A DNA stretch of 64,000 nucleotides from Macrothele yani (taxonomy: Eukaryota > Arthropoda > Arachnida > Araneae > Macrothelidae), in assembly GCA_039090855.1 (NCBI GenBank), contig CM077002.1:87982194-88046193 (forward strand), in the 5' to 3' direction. Below are positions 42,958-54,119 of this stretch, one piece after another (position 1 is the stretch's first letter; every line of letters begins with the position of its first letter). The notes below the pieces were generated by a model, which did not search any database, was not told the origin of the DNA, and saw only the letters and a program-made list of their open reading frames with translations. The position numbers were made by a program, and so were the translations under genes.

Positions 42958-44220
42958 AAAAGACAGAAAAGATAAAAAAGTAAATTGAATGTGAGACTGC
43001 TGCTGTTAATGACAAGAAAAAAGAACACCTACAAACTAAGGAGGCAAAAGAAGAACTCTCTTTAGAAACTTCGGTTAAACTGAAGAAAGCACTAGAAAAA
43101 AATGATTTAAAGGGTGCAAAATTAGCTGAAGTCATGCTCAAGGGAGTAAAATGTATGAAACGGAAGAAAGAGTGAGAGAAAAGAAAGTGGAAATCATTCA
43201 GAAGAACCCTGAGAAAAAAATCAAGTATAATTACATCATTTTTTGCTAAGATGCCTAGAAAACAGTAAGCCAAACAGTTTTTTTCTTCAGAATTGCTTTT
43301 CTGGAACATTGAAAAGAATTGTACATCATTAGATTTTCAGAATTTTGTGTAATTTTTTTTTTTCTGTAAAGACATAATGATAATAAAATGGCCATCCCCT
43401 ATCCACGACCATAATAAAGAAATTTATTATGATCTTACCTAGACTTTTTTGATAGGGGAGTATGAAAAATAATAAATTCTTTTTTTTGTAACTATAATTG
43501 TCGTTTTGTGCTATTGGCAGAGAAGCCTCTTTAAATCACCTTTTAGTCCCCTTTTTAAAAAAGTTTGTCACCTTTCTCACCTTTTCCAAAGGTCACCTTA
43601 ACTCCTCACCCTGCCACATGGATAAATTGTTTTTAAAGGAAATATTAGGATTTCTGAAAGCTATTTCCTAGATATCGATGTTAGAGTTTGCAGACTGACC
43701 TCAATACTTTTTAATAGTTTTTAGGTGTTTTTAATTGTGGTGGTTGAATGCATAAATGTACTTTTAAAGTTAAAAGTTGCAACTGCATAATGGATGAATG
43801 CTGTATTATTCATGCCAGTCAAGTGGTTAAGGTGATGTAAATAACTGTAACAGCACTTATTCATTGTGCATTTAAATTATTTTTTAAATTGTCATTTAAT
43901 GTTTTTAAATCAAGTTTAGCAAAACAAATTATTTGGAAATGTCTTTGAAGAATCTAATAGTGATTGAGTGCAAGAGGTTCATGTCATAAATTAGATAAAT
44001 GTGGTGAAATAGTTAAGCTCTTACAAATAAAGTAGGGTAAGTGAGTGATTTTAACATAATCTAAAACTTACAGATTGTTATTGAAAGTAAAAAATGATAA
44101 AGTGTTTTTTTAATTATGAATGTGCAAAAAAATATTTTTTTCCCTTTTTTAATAAGGACTGTTGATTAAATTTGTATCTAATGTACAGTGATATCTTTAT
44201 AGATACAACTTTTCCTAGTA

Positions 44221-46085
44221 CAGTCCACTCCGATAATTTGAACTTCGATAAGACTAAATTCTTGGTAACTTGAAAATAATTGTTTTTCTGGAAATTAAAA
44301 ACAGCTGCAAAATAGCCCCCAAAGTGCAAACAACATAAGGATATGGTGCATGACTCGTTGATAACAATAGAGAACAAAGGAAAGCATTACATGTGACTGC
44401 TTTAACCCTGAAATGGGATAGCAAACTAAATTTCCTGCCTTTTTAAGATGGGGACAGAAGACTCCCTGTCTCACATCTTTTATTTCACCTGTAATAGGTC
44501 AAAAGGTTATCTTTATCTGAACATTAAAAATGTTGTATGTGTTTCTTATCTTTCAATGTAATTGGCAGATGGTGTTCAGCAGCAAATTTTGTTAAATCTG
44601 TGTTCCATGCTCTTGTTCTGAACAACTTCTAGAAATATTTGTTAGATTTTTCTTTTTCTGAACTTATGGCTTCAAAATGCAAGTTAAACACAGTATTGAT
44701 TGCTGATAAAGTTATATTAATTAAAACTGTTGAAGGCATCAGTGAGAAGAAAAATGAAATTACAAAGCATTTTGGAATGCTGAGTAGTACAGTTTATGCT
44801 ATTCTAAAGAATTGTTTTCAATGCTGACAAAACGGGACTGTTTTTTACACTTATGGATATCAAAGAAGAAATGTTCCTCATAAATACATGGATATTCATG
44901 TAATTATTCAAATAAAAATCAGAATATGACTCGGAATTGGTCTATTTTACAGTTCCCCATGTAACATCATATTAGAAACTCAGAAACAGAGGCGTAGCCA
45001 AAGAGGGGGGTCCTTTGGTCTAGACGCCCCCCTTGAGGGTGGGTTGAGTATGAATTTAAAGTGATATATATGTATATAAGAGGCTTTCACCAATGAACCA
45101 AATCCACGCCCCCCCTGCTTAAGAAATTTCTGGCTATGCCACTGATCAGAAAACTTGAAAATTGCATTCAGTTAATGAAAATGCAATGGATATCATGCTT
45201 GAACAGAAATTGGGAAATGCAAATTTTTATTTCCTGTTTCAGGGTGATGGAATTTGTAAGTTTTTTTTTCTGATGTAAGACTTCTTTAACTATCAGTTGA
45301 ATAAAAAGGCTTAGGTAGGTAACCAACAAAATTTTTCAAAATTGGCTGAAAATGTTTGATAAAAAGTGACTGAAGAGGCATAAAGTGATTCTCTTCTTTG
45401 ATAAATATACTGTGTATGGATGCATTCCTGAAATTAAATCTGTAACAGTTTAGTTTTTACCAGTGTATACAATACATCAAAACTGCAATCTTATGCCAAG
45501 AAATCATCAAGAACTTTATAAAATCATTTTATTAAAAACAATGTGTGCAAATTTGAACTGCTGATATTCAGGAAGATCATAGGATATATGTTGACATTTT
45601 ACAATCAATGAGAATCGCTAGCTGCACATGGAGAGAAGTGACAGAAAGTACCATTGAAAAGGAAACTTTCACAATCATCAGCTAAAAAGCTGCTTTAGGA
45701 AAGCCAGCCTTTTAACTGCTGATGGTGAAAAAACTCTGACGAAGCATGAACATAGATGGAATGGAGGGGAGTTTTGCGAAATTTTCAATTAGATGAGAAA
45801 GAAACATTTTAAGCATATGTAAATATTGACACTGAAATAGAGGTCTGTGGAGATATAAGGGATGAAGATGTGATAACTCAGTTAAATCCTCAATCAAGCA
45901 ATGAAGGTGAATCAGAGTATCCCAATCCCTACTGTTATGGACAAAAAAAAAAACCCAAGCAGCAATAAACTTTTTACAAAGTGATGAAAATTTTAATGCA
46001 ATGTGCACCTAGAAACTACGGTTGAATGCAAAAAGACAATAAAAGAATGGCAAACTGAATTATCAGATTTTCTAAAACAGTAACC
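44221..46085 (+). pseudogene. Degraded pogo/Tigger element
   Basis: Begins with a TA-flanked terminus cagtccactccgataatttg (44221). At 44667 it reads MASKCKLNTVLIADKVILIK and TKHFGMLSSTVYAILKN, the pogo helix-turn-helix. Much further on (45375-45640) decayed frames give KVILFFDKYTVYGCIPEIKS (second Asp region), HQNCNLMP (third Asp region, LQPMDQG in functional copies) and MCANLNC. The C-terminus to about 46080 is charged. The right terminus is not clear. A 158-bp MITE sits inside. Confidence 0.65.
44987..45144. mobile_element. 158-bp hAT-type MITE
   Basis: Ends cagaggcgtagcca and tggctatgccactg are 14-bp inverted repeats with two mismatches; flanks ctcagaaa (44979-44986) and atcagaaa (45145-45152) form an 8-bp duplication with one mismatch. 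Internal G- and C-runs pair as a stem. No coding capacity. Confidence 0.88.
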
Positions 46086-46370
46086 AGATAATTCAATATA
46101 TTTAATTCATTTTGATTCCTTTGTATTGTGATGAATCAAAGAACATTAAAAAAGGTAAAAATATTTGGACTTTTAAAAATACAGTTAAAAGTGCAAAATA
46201 ACATGCATTTAAAGATGTGGTTGAATATGTACATAATTAAATACAAATAAATTTCAGTTTTCTTATTAAGAGTAGACTAATAATATTGCTTTGTGTGAAC
46301 AAATTTAGCAACAATTTAAATAATGTAGGATTCCTCCCAACTTATGTCAACAGCAGTGCAAATTTGGGTG

Positions 46371-46594
46371 CTCCGCCCCAGTGGCGCAGTGGTCTAAGCG
46401 AGGGCCTCTGATCATGTGTCCAAAAAAATCCGGGTTCGAATCCCAGTGAGGCATGGATGTTATGTTTGTCTTATAGCACTGGCTCTCTCCCTTTCATGGA
46501 ACCAGTGACCCTAAACTAGGGATGGGCGACTGCTTATAGCCCATTGAGTTGCTCGCGGTGGTCATTAAACCTCCAATCAATAAAAAAAAAAAAA
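46371..46594 (+). mobile_element. tRNA-derived SINE
   Basis: A tRNA-like head contains a box A (tggcgcagtgg, 46382-46392) and a box B (ggttcgaatcc, 46433-46443), the internal RNA polymerase III promoter, followed by an unrelated body and an A-rich tail (46582-46594). The acceptor stem (gccccag / tgaggca) has mismatches and the anticodon arm is degenerate, so this is not a functional tRNA gene. The last 50 bp recur at 25832-25880. The tRNA of origin (Leu- or Ser-like) is uncertain. Confidence 0.87.
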
Positions 46595-47116
46595 TCGGGT
46601 CCTTATGAAATTATAGGAATGGTTTTTCAACACCCTGCATTATGAAGCTTTTAGAAAGTTAATACAGTGGTGTCCAAAATTGTGGACACTTTTTGAAAAT
46701 TTCATGTTTTGCTGCTTTTGCAGGCTTATAGGAAATGCTATGTTTCACTAAATGCAAATGTTTATATATCAATTGAAAGAGAAGTTAATGCTGAATTCAA
46801 TACAAAATACAGAATTCAAATATCTCTAGTACAAAAAAAAAGTTATGCTCACTTTAATCTAAATTACAAACACAGGCATGATTCAGTTAAGAAGCAGAAT
46901 GTGGATGCAAATCCTACTAGCCAATCACAGTCCTTGTTCTGTGGGGGACTACTGAAATGGCAATAGCTGCGATATATCATGTGTCAAGTTGGGGAAAGTC
47001 AGTTTTGCTGTTCTGTAGAAGAAAGACGGTTATCTGTGTAAGTAAAGTGCAATTGGAGATTGTGTGCATACTTTTAGTATTTCTTGAAATTTAAAGTGTA
47101 GATAATAAATAGAGGC

Positions 47117-47201
47117 AATGGCACCAAAGAAACTAGTTGATTAGACACCCACAAAAAGAAGCAGGATTGTTGTATTATGTGAATCGGGTCTTTTCTATTC
47201 T
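47117..47201 (+). pseudogene. Tc1-like transposase, N-terminal piece
   Basis: ATG at 47117 reads MAPKKLVD, stop, TPTKRSRIVVLCESGLFYSQ, the start of a Tc1 DNA-binding domain. It ends abruptly at the cagggctgc terminus of the inserted element. Confidence 0.65.
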
Positions 47202-48322
47202 CAGGGCTGCGAGACCTGCGTCAATTGCGCCAGTTCGCGCCGGAACATTGTTCTTGCGCCATTCTGCAAAAAAATCACGATTTTGATGAAATTTGCGCCA
47301 ATTTTGCGCCAAAATTTAAAATTTACTAGTTATCAATATTTTAGCGTAATCTTACATTCGAAATCGATTCAGCGGTTAATTCGTATGTGAGATTCTTCCG
47401 CGGACTCACGGAGTCTCCTACCTTTTTTTTTTTTGTCATTTTCGAGATCGATGCAAAGGTGAAGAAATTTTCGGGGTATTAGTTGGGGGGGGGGGGGTAG
47501 TATTCCGTCTGGGGACATTGTTTTGTCTTTTTAAACGTTCAGAAACGGAAGTTTAAATGGAGTGCAGATTTTTCCCATAATCATATTTTTTTCTCGCGCG
47601 ATGTTGCTTTCGTTCAGTATAATTTCATTGCATAATTTCAGCTTGAAATTGTAGGCAACGATTTTCGAAAATAGAAGTTAGGCCACCCGAAAATTTCCCT
47701 GTAATCTTTGGCCACGAGATTCTTATGCTGATTTGAGGAATTCCGTCTTTTTTGTTATCATTTGGACCAACCACGAGATCGATGCACAACTGAACTAAAT
47801 TATTGGTAAGATGGGGGGGGGGACGTTTTCTCCGTCGGAGGACGGAATTTCATCCTTCAAAGCCGGAAAATAGACGGAGGTAAGATTTCTGTCGTAATCG
47901 TAATTTTTTTCTCTCGGATGTTTCTTCTACCCAGTATTGTTAGATATTTTATTCCATGAATATTTGTATTTCAGCTTGAAAATGTTGGATAAACTTCCGA
48001 AAACGGAAGTATGAGGGAGCAAAGATTTCTTCTATAATTGTATCCCCTATCCCCCCCCCTCGCGGTGTTCCCATTTCTATGTAGTTGTTAAATGTCATCA
48101 CCCTCATAAATGTGTGTGCATTTTAGCTTGATAAGGATGGGGGAAATTTCCAAAAACAGAAGTGACGAAGATTTGAAATTTGTAAGCTTGATGCGTGGTG
48201 TTCAAAAAAAGTATTAATTCTCTAAAAATTACACCATTTATCTAAAATAGTGAAAGCTCTAATATCAGAATTCATGGTTCTTAGGCTGAAAGTTCTTTGA
48301 TCATGATGGATAAAATTGTCAT
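47202..48322 (+). repeat. R repeat with hAT-like end (copy in Tc1)
   Basis: Starts cagggctgcgagacctgcg, followed by subterminal gcgccaattttgcgcc repeats to about 47320, then three diverged units, each with ttccgtaatcgtaat, ctcgcgatgttgc, attccataaatatttgtatttcagc and cgaaaacggaagt (47500, 47860, 48020). A 14-G run lies at 47485-47498. The same sequence occurs at 58217-59060 and, with a different left end, at 55494-56543. All three end or break near ggataaaattgtcat. No coding frame. Confidence 0.75.
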
Positions 48323-49960
48323 CTGAGGGAATAAGAAAAAAAAAAAAAGAAAAAGGAAAAGAAAGAAAAGCAACAAAGAAAAATAGTAAGGGAAAACTAT
48401 CAGCAGATAAAAAAGTAAACAGTGGATGCTATTCAATGGCAGCTTCAACAACAGACAAATATGGCTGTGGAACTTGCTGAGAAGAAAGTAGGGTTTAGGA
48501 TTTGCTCGCAAGAGGAAACCAGTGCTAATGTACAAGAACAAAACCAGGAAAAAAAAAAACTGTTTGAAGCTATGTCTTTCAAAACCACCCTATTTTGTTT
48601 GGAATTCAGTAATTTTATAATTGTGTGATCTGGTTAAATATTTTCATAAATAAATTACAGTGAAGGATTCAGTTTTATTCATGCTGCATAATATTTACAT
48701 TTTCCCACTGTGCAGTCTGGTTTTTCACCAAATTAAAAAGTACAATTTTGTTTTTTTTCTTCGTCAGTCTCATGTATGTTAATTAAAATCGCTCGCGAGC
48801 GTTATGGATAAATAAAAGGATTGCTTATATCACATAACTTGTAATCAATTATCAAGAATACTAATCTTTTGGCTCTTACTTAGAGTCTGAATTTTGCCCT
48901 GTATGTTCAGGGAGCAGAATTTTTAGGAGGTTTTCTTTTTCTCATTGTAACCTACCTTGGGGAACATCTTCACCCTCACACTTTTTTTTCCAAATGGAAG
49001 GTGTGTTGAATCACTTACTAACTCGCAATCATTTGCTTAATGTCCATGTCCATACATGCAGGACCCCAGGTATGCAAGAGCAGTGACTTTTTCAGACAGC
49101 AACAACAACAAAGTCATAAACTGATTCTACTACTACTGAAGAAGGAGGAGGAGGGGGAGCAATTCCACGCCAAAACGTCACTGCGCAGGTGTTAAGCGAT
49201 GGAAGCAGCTTTTATCTAACCAACTTTACTAAATCTCACTGTTATCTTATAGTTTTGGTTTCAGTTGTAATTGTTCACAGCAATAACGAAAGTTTGACAT
49301 TGATAATTAATTACTGGATGAAAAGCATTGTATGAAGAGTATCATGGTGCAACTGCGGAAAGGTGATTTTACAATTTGATTATTAAATGTTACTTTAGTT
49401 TTCCTTTTATATCGAAGGTATGCTTTCCTTCAGAAAACCTTAGGAGTTTGTGATGCACATGCAAACCATATATGCGTGGCTTGCCAGTTGATTGGTTTCA
49501 GAAATAATGTATTTGCATCTGAATGCCATGAATATTGAAAAATATGCTGCTAAAAACCAACCAAATAACAAACAGTAATTACATATTATTTATTCTTCCT
49601 AAGTGTATATTCGCAAGCGTTCAGTAACAATAGCAACAGTTCTTGGACTCGGCACCATGCTATTTGTGTTACAGGGAAACAAATGCATTCAGAAGGAAAT
49701 CCCTGATATTAATGTGTTACGCTTAAAATATTGCAGGTCATGCAGTTTTCAATAAATCGTGGGTAGTATAATTGTTTTCCCATTTATCTCACTGTAGGAA
49801 CGACAGAAATGCTAATTAACAGTCGTAAGAGAAGCAGTAAAATGTCAACAAACCTGAAATATAAATTTTTTTCATAGTTCATAATAATGGTAATTCTGTA
49901 TATAAACATAACTTAAAGCACAGCATGGACTTAAAACAATTAAAAATACTATCATTAGCT
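48323..49960. other. Inserted sequence without a recognised gene
   Basis: Includes a short frame 48422-48628 (MDAIQWQLQQQTNMAVELAE, Gln/Glu/Lys-rich, possibly a coiled-coil tail scrap) and, at 49141-49190, actgaagaaggaggaggagg followed by ccaaaacgtcact, a phrase resembling Penelope 3' ends. Neither can be assigned with confidence. Confidence 0.35.
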
Positions 49961-50105
49961 GCTCCAAAACCAGAGTTCTGCTCCAAAATGCAATTTCCTC
50001 GCTCCAAAACCCAACGTTTCTGCTCCAAATTGCATATTTTCTTGCTCCAAGAATTGCTCCAAAACATTGTAGGGGCACTAACACCTCTGTATTCTGAAAT
50101 GGCAA
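49960..50105. repeat. Short direct repeats of gctccaaaa, probably a hAT subterminal region
   Basis: gctccaaaa/gctccaaat recurs at about 49969, 49980, 50003, 50022, 50043 and 50055, spaced by roughly 10-25 bp, and the block ends aggggcactaacac. Read on the minus strand this is a tagtgcccct end with inward direct repeats, a typical hAT right end. Confidence 0.5.
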
Positions 50106-50189
50106 GACAAGTAGATTGGATGGTGACAGCATCTGAAGTACGAAAGTTATGTTTACTTTATTAGGAAACAAAGTCACTGAAAACCAAAG

Positions 50190-51055
50190 CAGGAAAATGC
50201 CCCCTCCCCCCAAAAAAGGTGCACAAAATCTGTTGATGAAGAAGAAAAAGGCTGTGTCCCAAGGAAAATTTTGTTTTATCTGAGGCCATCAGAGGTGAAC
50301 TGGGTGCAACTGGTGGTTTTGTCAGTTCCAAGAGTGATAAGGAGAAGACTATCAGATATAGGACTAAAGGTAGGATTCTGAGAAAAAAGCCATATCTGAA
50401 TCTACTGCAGCACAAGAAATGACTACAGTGGGCAAAATAACTCATTGAACGAACAGAAGATCAGTGGAAGCAAGTTATTTGGAGGGACAAAAGTAAGATA
50501 TCCTTATTTCATAATAATGGGCAAAAATATGTCAGATGTCGAGTGGGAGAACAGCTACATCCTGACTGCATGGAGGCAAATGTAAAGCACCCAACAAGCA
50601 TTATGATTTGGGCATGTATGGCAGTAGAGGATGTTGGCCGCCTTCATATGATTGATGGCATGCTGAACACAAGAAAATACACACCTTCTTGGAACCAAAA
50701 AAATTTACACCTTCTTGGAACCAAACTGTTACCTTGCATTAGGGATATCTTTTCCAGCAAGCAATGCACCATTTCTTTTTCAACAGGATTCAGCTCCCTG
50801 CTACACAGCACAAATTATGAAAATAGTGGTTCACAGCAGAGGGCATTCTATTGTTGACCTGGCCAGGAAACAGCCGTGACCTGAACCCGATAGAAAATTT
50901 GTGGCACTGTTTGTAAAACCTTGTACAAATGAAGCATCCATCAAGTAAAAGGCAATTAATTTAGGCTGTAATTGCTTCCTCGCACCACGTGATAGTGAAG
51001 GCAGAGCTTCAAGCACTCGTTGGTTCAATGAGATGTCGCTGTACTGTTGTTACAA
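50190..51055 (+). pseudogene. Tc1-like transposase, main part after the insertion
   Basis: Continues the protein begun at 47117: AIRGELGATGGFVSSK (about 50283), GRILRKKPYLNLLQHKK, QVIWRDKSKISLFHNNGQKY (first catalytic site; the expected SDESKF reads RDKSKI), VKHPTSIMIWACM, then disrupted frames, and WPGNSRDLNPIENLWHCL with the Glu kept (about 50862-50915). The second Asp site is unreadable because a 25-30-bp duplication (acaccttcttggaaccaaa twice, 50681-50725) and further shifts intervene. Confidence 0.78.
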
Positions 51056-52623
51056 ACAATAAAGGTGGCCATACTAAATACTGATAGTACACTGTAATTT
51101 TAAGTATATATCATTTGTCAGATTGTTGTGTCGATTGATCATGATTGCAGTATTTGTAGCATAACTTTTTTTGTACTGGAGATATTTGAATTCCGTTTTT
51201 TGTATTGAATCCAGCATTAAATTCTCTTTAAATTGATATGCAAACATTTTCATTTAGTGAAACATAATGTTTCCTATATGCCTGAAAAGTTGCAAAACAT
51301 GAAATTTTCAAAAACTGTCCACAATTTTGGACACCACTATATACCATTTAGAGCTGAAAAGAAGGCTTTAAAACTGATTTGCAGTATTCAGGAGTATATA
51401 ATTTTGTAGAACTGTAATTCTTTGCACACAGTATTGTAACAGCTGGTACTTGTTAAGGTTTACAAAGGGGAAAATTCATTTTGCATGCACACAGTTTCAA
51501 TCCAATTTAATTTATACACATTTAGTGTGGAAACAACATTCTTATGGTAAATAAAAAAGTGATTTGAATTAGTAAAATTAATCATAGCAACTTTGTGATT
51601 ACGCTGTGTCAAACAGAGAACTAATAATGTAAGATGGTAAAACATAAGAAAATATAAATAAAATTGTTCCCTATTGGAGTTTCTTTTAGATTTGTATCCA
51701 TTTAAATATCTTTTGTTGGCATACACTCTTAATAGTGAGAACTAAACATTACTAATGCTAGATTGTGATATCTTTCTCTTAAACTGTTAAAAAAAGAAAA
51801 AAAAAAGAAAAAAAAAAGAAAAAAGACAGGTCCTCATTGAAGTTCTCAGGAGTCATTGGGAAAGTCATATGACTTATATAAATAGCTCATACAAAAAATG
51901 ATCTGTCTACATATATTTCTTATTCAAAACCTTCTCAGAAGGTTCCAAATAACAAGGAGTATGTGCTACTGTGATCACAGTTCTTTGATGCTTCATTCAG
52001 TATCAAATGCAGCTACAAAAGTCTCCCATTTCAAGTGTAATTAGAATTTTTCTTTCATCTCATTCAATATTATGAACATATGACCTTTGCTTCTGTCTCC
52101 ATGTGTTACTTCAGTAATTTATTTGGTTTTATGCAAGCACATTATATTGAATTGCATGCTTATCTGTCACTTCATTCATGTTGTCATTAATTCCTACAAC
52201 ATTCAAGGTGCAAATTTTACATTTGGTTCTGTGATTTCATTCACACTTTACAGTTAAGTTATTTGCTGGTTATTTCTCTAACAGATCAGTCTTCATTCTC
52301 TTTTTGAATCATGGAAATTAGCAGGGAAATGGCATTATTATTATGGAGATCAGCTGTGTAGGCCATTCCATCCAAGAATCTTGGAATGTAATGAATATAA
52401 CCATTTTGCAAATTCTACACTGGAGCAGGCTTTATCACAACTTCCTAAATGGAGGCTGTAAGAAACATTGTTTCTCCTACACAATGCTTCTTAGAGTCAA
52501 TCCTATCACTGAAGAAGAGTGACTGCTAAAATGTGACAAAATAAATGTAGTAATGTGCAGATTAGTGGCATTGAAAAAAGACCACTAAAGAGAACTAAAA
52601 TAACTATAACCCAAGAAAGTTCA

Positions 52624-52647
52624 TTAAATGCCTAAAGGCATTTAATT
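52624..52647. repeat. Perfect 11-bp palindromic hairpin
   Basis: attaaatgcct, two bases, aggcatttaat. Function unknown; short palindromes of this size can occur by chance in AT-rich DNA. Confidence 0.7.
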
Positions 52648-53020
52648 CGAAAAAAAAATGCAATATAAAGTGATAACAGATTTAAAATTTGAACAGCTGT
52701 CAGCAAATAATGATGTGAAACATGTTGGAAAAATTGCATAAAATGTTTTTCTTTTTTATCAGGAGGCAGCAGTTGGAGTTCTCTGCTTCACACCTGTTGT
52801 TCTTAACCAGGGTGTTGACCCCATGGACCTTTGCTTGACGCATTCTGCAAGCATGGTTCTCCTTATTGTATCTCTCTTTGGAGTACATAAGCTGTCCACA
52901 TGATAACTATGAGCCCCTGTTGGCTGTTAAAAAGTAACACTTTGTGTGTTTTTCGATAAACTCTTCCCATGCAACTTTCAGCAAAAAAAAAGAAGAAAAA
53001 AAAAAAGACGTAACTCATTA

Positions 53021-53076
53021 TGCAGCAATCAAGGTGGAGAATGAAGTGTTCATCCTTCTCCATCTTGATTGCTGCA
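53021..53076. repeat. 24-bp-stem hairpin with 8-nt loop
   Basis: Arms 53021-53044 and 53053-53076 are complementary except for one G-U-compatible pair and one mismatch. Shape is like a short pre-miRNA or a tiny inverted duplication. No flanking pairing extends the stem. Confidence 0.75.
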
Positions 53077-54119
53077 AATCAGTCCTTTCTGAAAAAAATA
53101 ACCATACATAACCCCTTACATTTGTAAAAAAATAAACCCATACATTTGTATTTTTGTGGTACATTGATTGAACAAGTAATGCTCAGGCTGTGTATGTCAT
53201 CATTTTGTTTTATATGTGTTGCAAATATAATTTATGCCTACTGTATACGAAGGATGAAATATTCAATTTTGAAAGACAGCCGTCTTTTAAAGTGACTAGT
53301 GTTCCATTCGATTTGACTTCTGTTGATGTGGGAAAATGCACATATCTGAGACTTTTATCAATGATACATGTATAACATTATAACACTCCAACAAAAGATA
53401 GTTAACACAGGGCACAAAGTTGCTAGATACATTGTGTAACAAAAAAGCCACATATTTGCAAAATAAAGTAGGTAGAATAAGAATGAATGATTCCAGGTTA
53501 CTTTTAGGCGAATAAGACATCCACAAACATGCTCTCAGTGCACAGCAAAATGTATTGTACATACGAACATGCAGTGTTTCTTTTTTGCTGATGGAAAGAT
53601 CAAGAATGATACATTCATTCATACATACATACATATCACTAAGCTGTTTTCTGAGATTCAGAGGTTAGCTCTACAAAGAAATACAAACTACCAGATAACT
53701 TGAACTTACTGTTGCTGTATCAAACTTCTCCATTTACAGTGATCTTGACATACAACTTGGGCTTCACTGACATTCATCACACGCCGTACATAAGCCCTTC
53801 CATATTTCATACTCATAATCTTTTTCTCATGCAGACACTCCTGAATCTGATCCTCCCACGACTCCTCCGATTTCTCCTGAACTCATTAAAAAATGTTCTC
53901 GCATTGTTTCTTCTGTCATGTATTGTTGTTAAATATTATTTTATTCCATAGATGTTGGTATTTCAGGATGATGGTAAGTCAAAAGATCTGTAAGATCTGG
54001 CCATTGACACTGTTTTTGTATGGTGAGAATAAACAAGAACCTGATTTTGTTCACTTCAGGGTATCAAGTGAAAAATTAATTGTAACAGAGCTGATGAACT
54101 ATGCTCTTGTTCTGAAGTC

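Larger units (their letters stand above)
39304..43613 (+). mobile_element. hAT-superfamily element (hAT-B copy 2) with nested pogo fragment
   Basis: Left end cagggtgaagagccagtcac, right end ttaactcctcaccctg: short CAGGGTGA(A/G)GAG inverted termini, both followed inward by repeats of caccttttc/gtcacctttt. Flanks ccacaaat(t) and ccacatgg agree in their first five bases, a decayed 8-bp duplication. The homologous left arm of the surrounding inverted repeat (38157-38202) lacks the insert. A 46-bp tandem duplication lies at 39829-39917. Confidence 0.8.
34750..44110. repeat. Old inverted repeat whose arms carry different hAT insertions
   Basis: Left arm: 34750-34945 plus 37790-38202. Right arm, reversed: about 39275-39303 plus 43614-44110. 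Matching phrases include aagttttagattatgttaaaat (34875) against its complement at 44053, and aacttttaactttaaa (38017) against tttaaagttaaaagtt at 43763. The left arm is split by the hAT at 34946-37789, the right arm by the hAT-B element at 39304-43613; each arm is uninterrupted where the other is split. The nature of the ancestral unit is unclear; parts of it resemble PLE RT-tail sequence. Confidence 0.8.
46665..51339 (+). mobile_element. Tc1-like transposon split by a ~3-kb composite insertion
   Basis: Left terminus cagtggtgtccaaaattgtg at 46665; right terminus, read in reverse, tagtggtgtccaaaattgtg ending 51339; the inverted repeats stay similar for about 80 bp (also gaaattttca and tttagtgaaacat). 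TA flanks both ends (46663-46664, 51340-51341). The N-terminal coding part stops at 47201 and the protein resumes at about 50190, so 47202-50150 is inserted material. Confidence 0.85.
51340..54119. other. Intron or intergenic sequence, no gene recognised
   Basis: 2.8 kb of AT-rich sequence. Contains an (A)nG tract at 51788-51825, two short hairpins listed below, and near 53836-53920 a small open stretch (TPESDPPTTPPISPELIKKC) after a ctcatgcag acceptor-like site, which I cannot relate to any family. From about 53925 to 53975 there is a short match to the R repeat (attccatagatgttggtatttcag). Confidence 0.45.

Noticed and set aside
46374..46455. Functional tRNA gene
   Set aside because: Boxes A and B fit, but the acceptor stem has mismatches, the anticodon arm is degenerate and the sequence continues into a SINE body with an A-rich tail; part of it recurs elsewhere.
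47485..47498. G-quadruplex-type regulatory element (14-G run)
   Set aside because: A single homopolymer within a degenerate R repeat, variable between copies; no evidence of function.
48281..48541. Membrane-protein-like frame on the minus strand (Phe/Leu-rich)
   Set aside because: Arises from an A-rich tract on the plus strand; no start context or family similarity.
52740..52810. Possible further GH31 exon after tttttatcag
   Set aside because: Translation in all three frames shows none of the expected family motifs (DVQWND, DMNEP) and meets stops.
53836..53925. Possible small Pro-rich exon after ctcatgcag
   Set aside because: No donor in a sensible place, no recognisable family, and it leads into R-repeat sequence.
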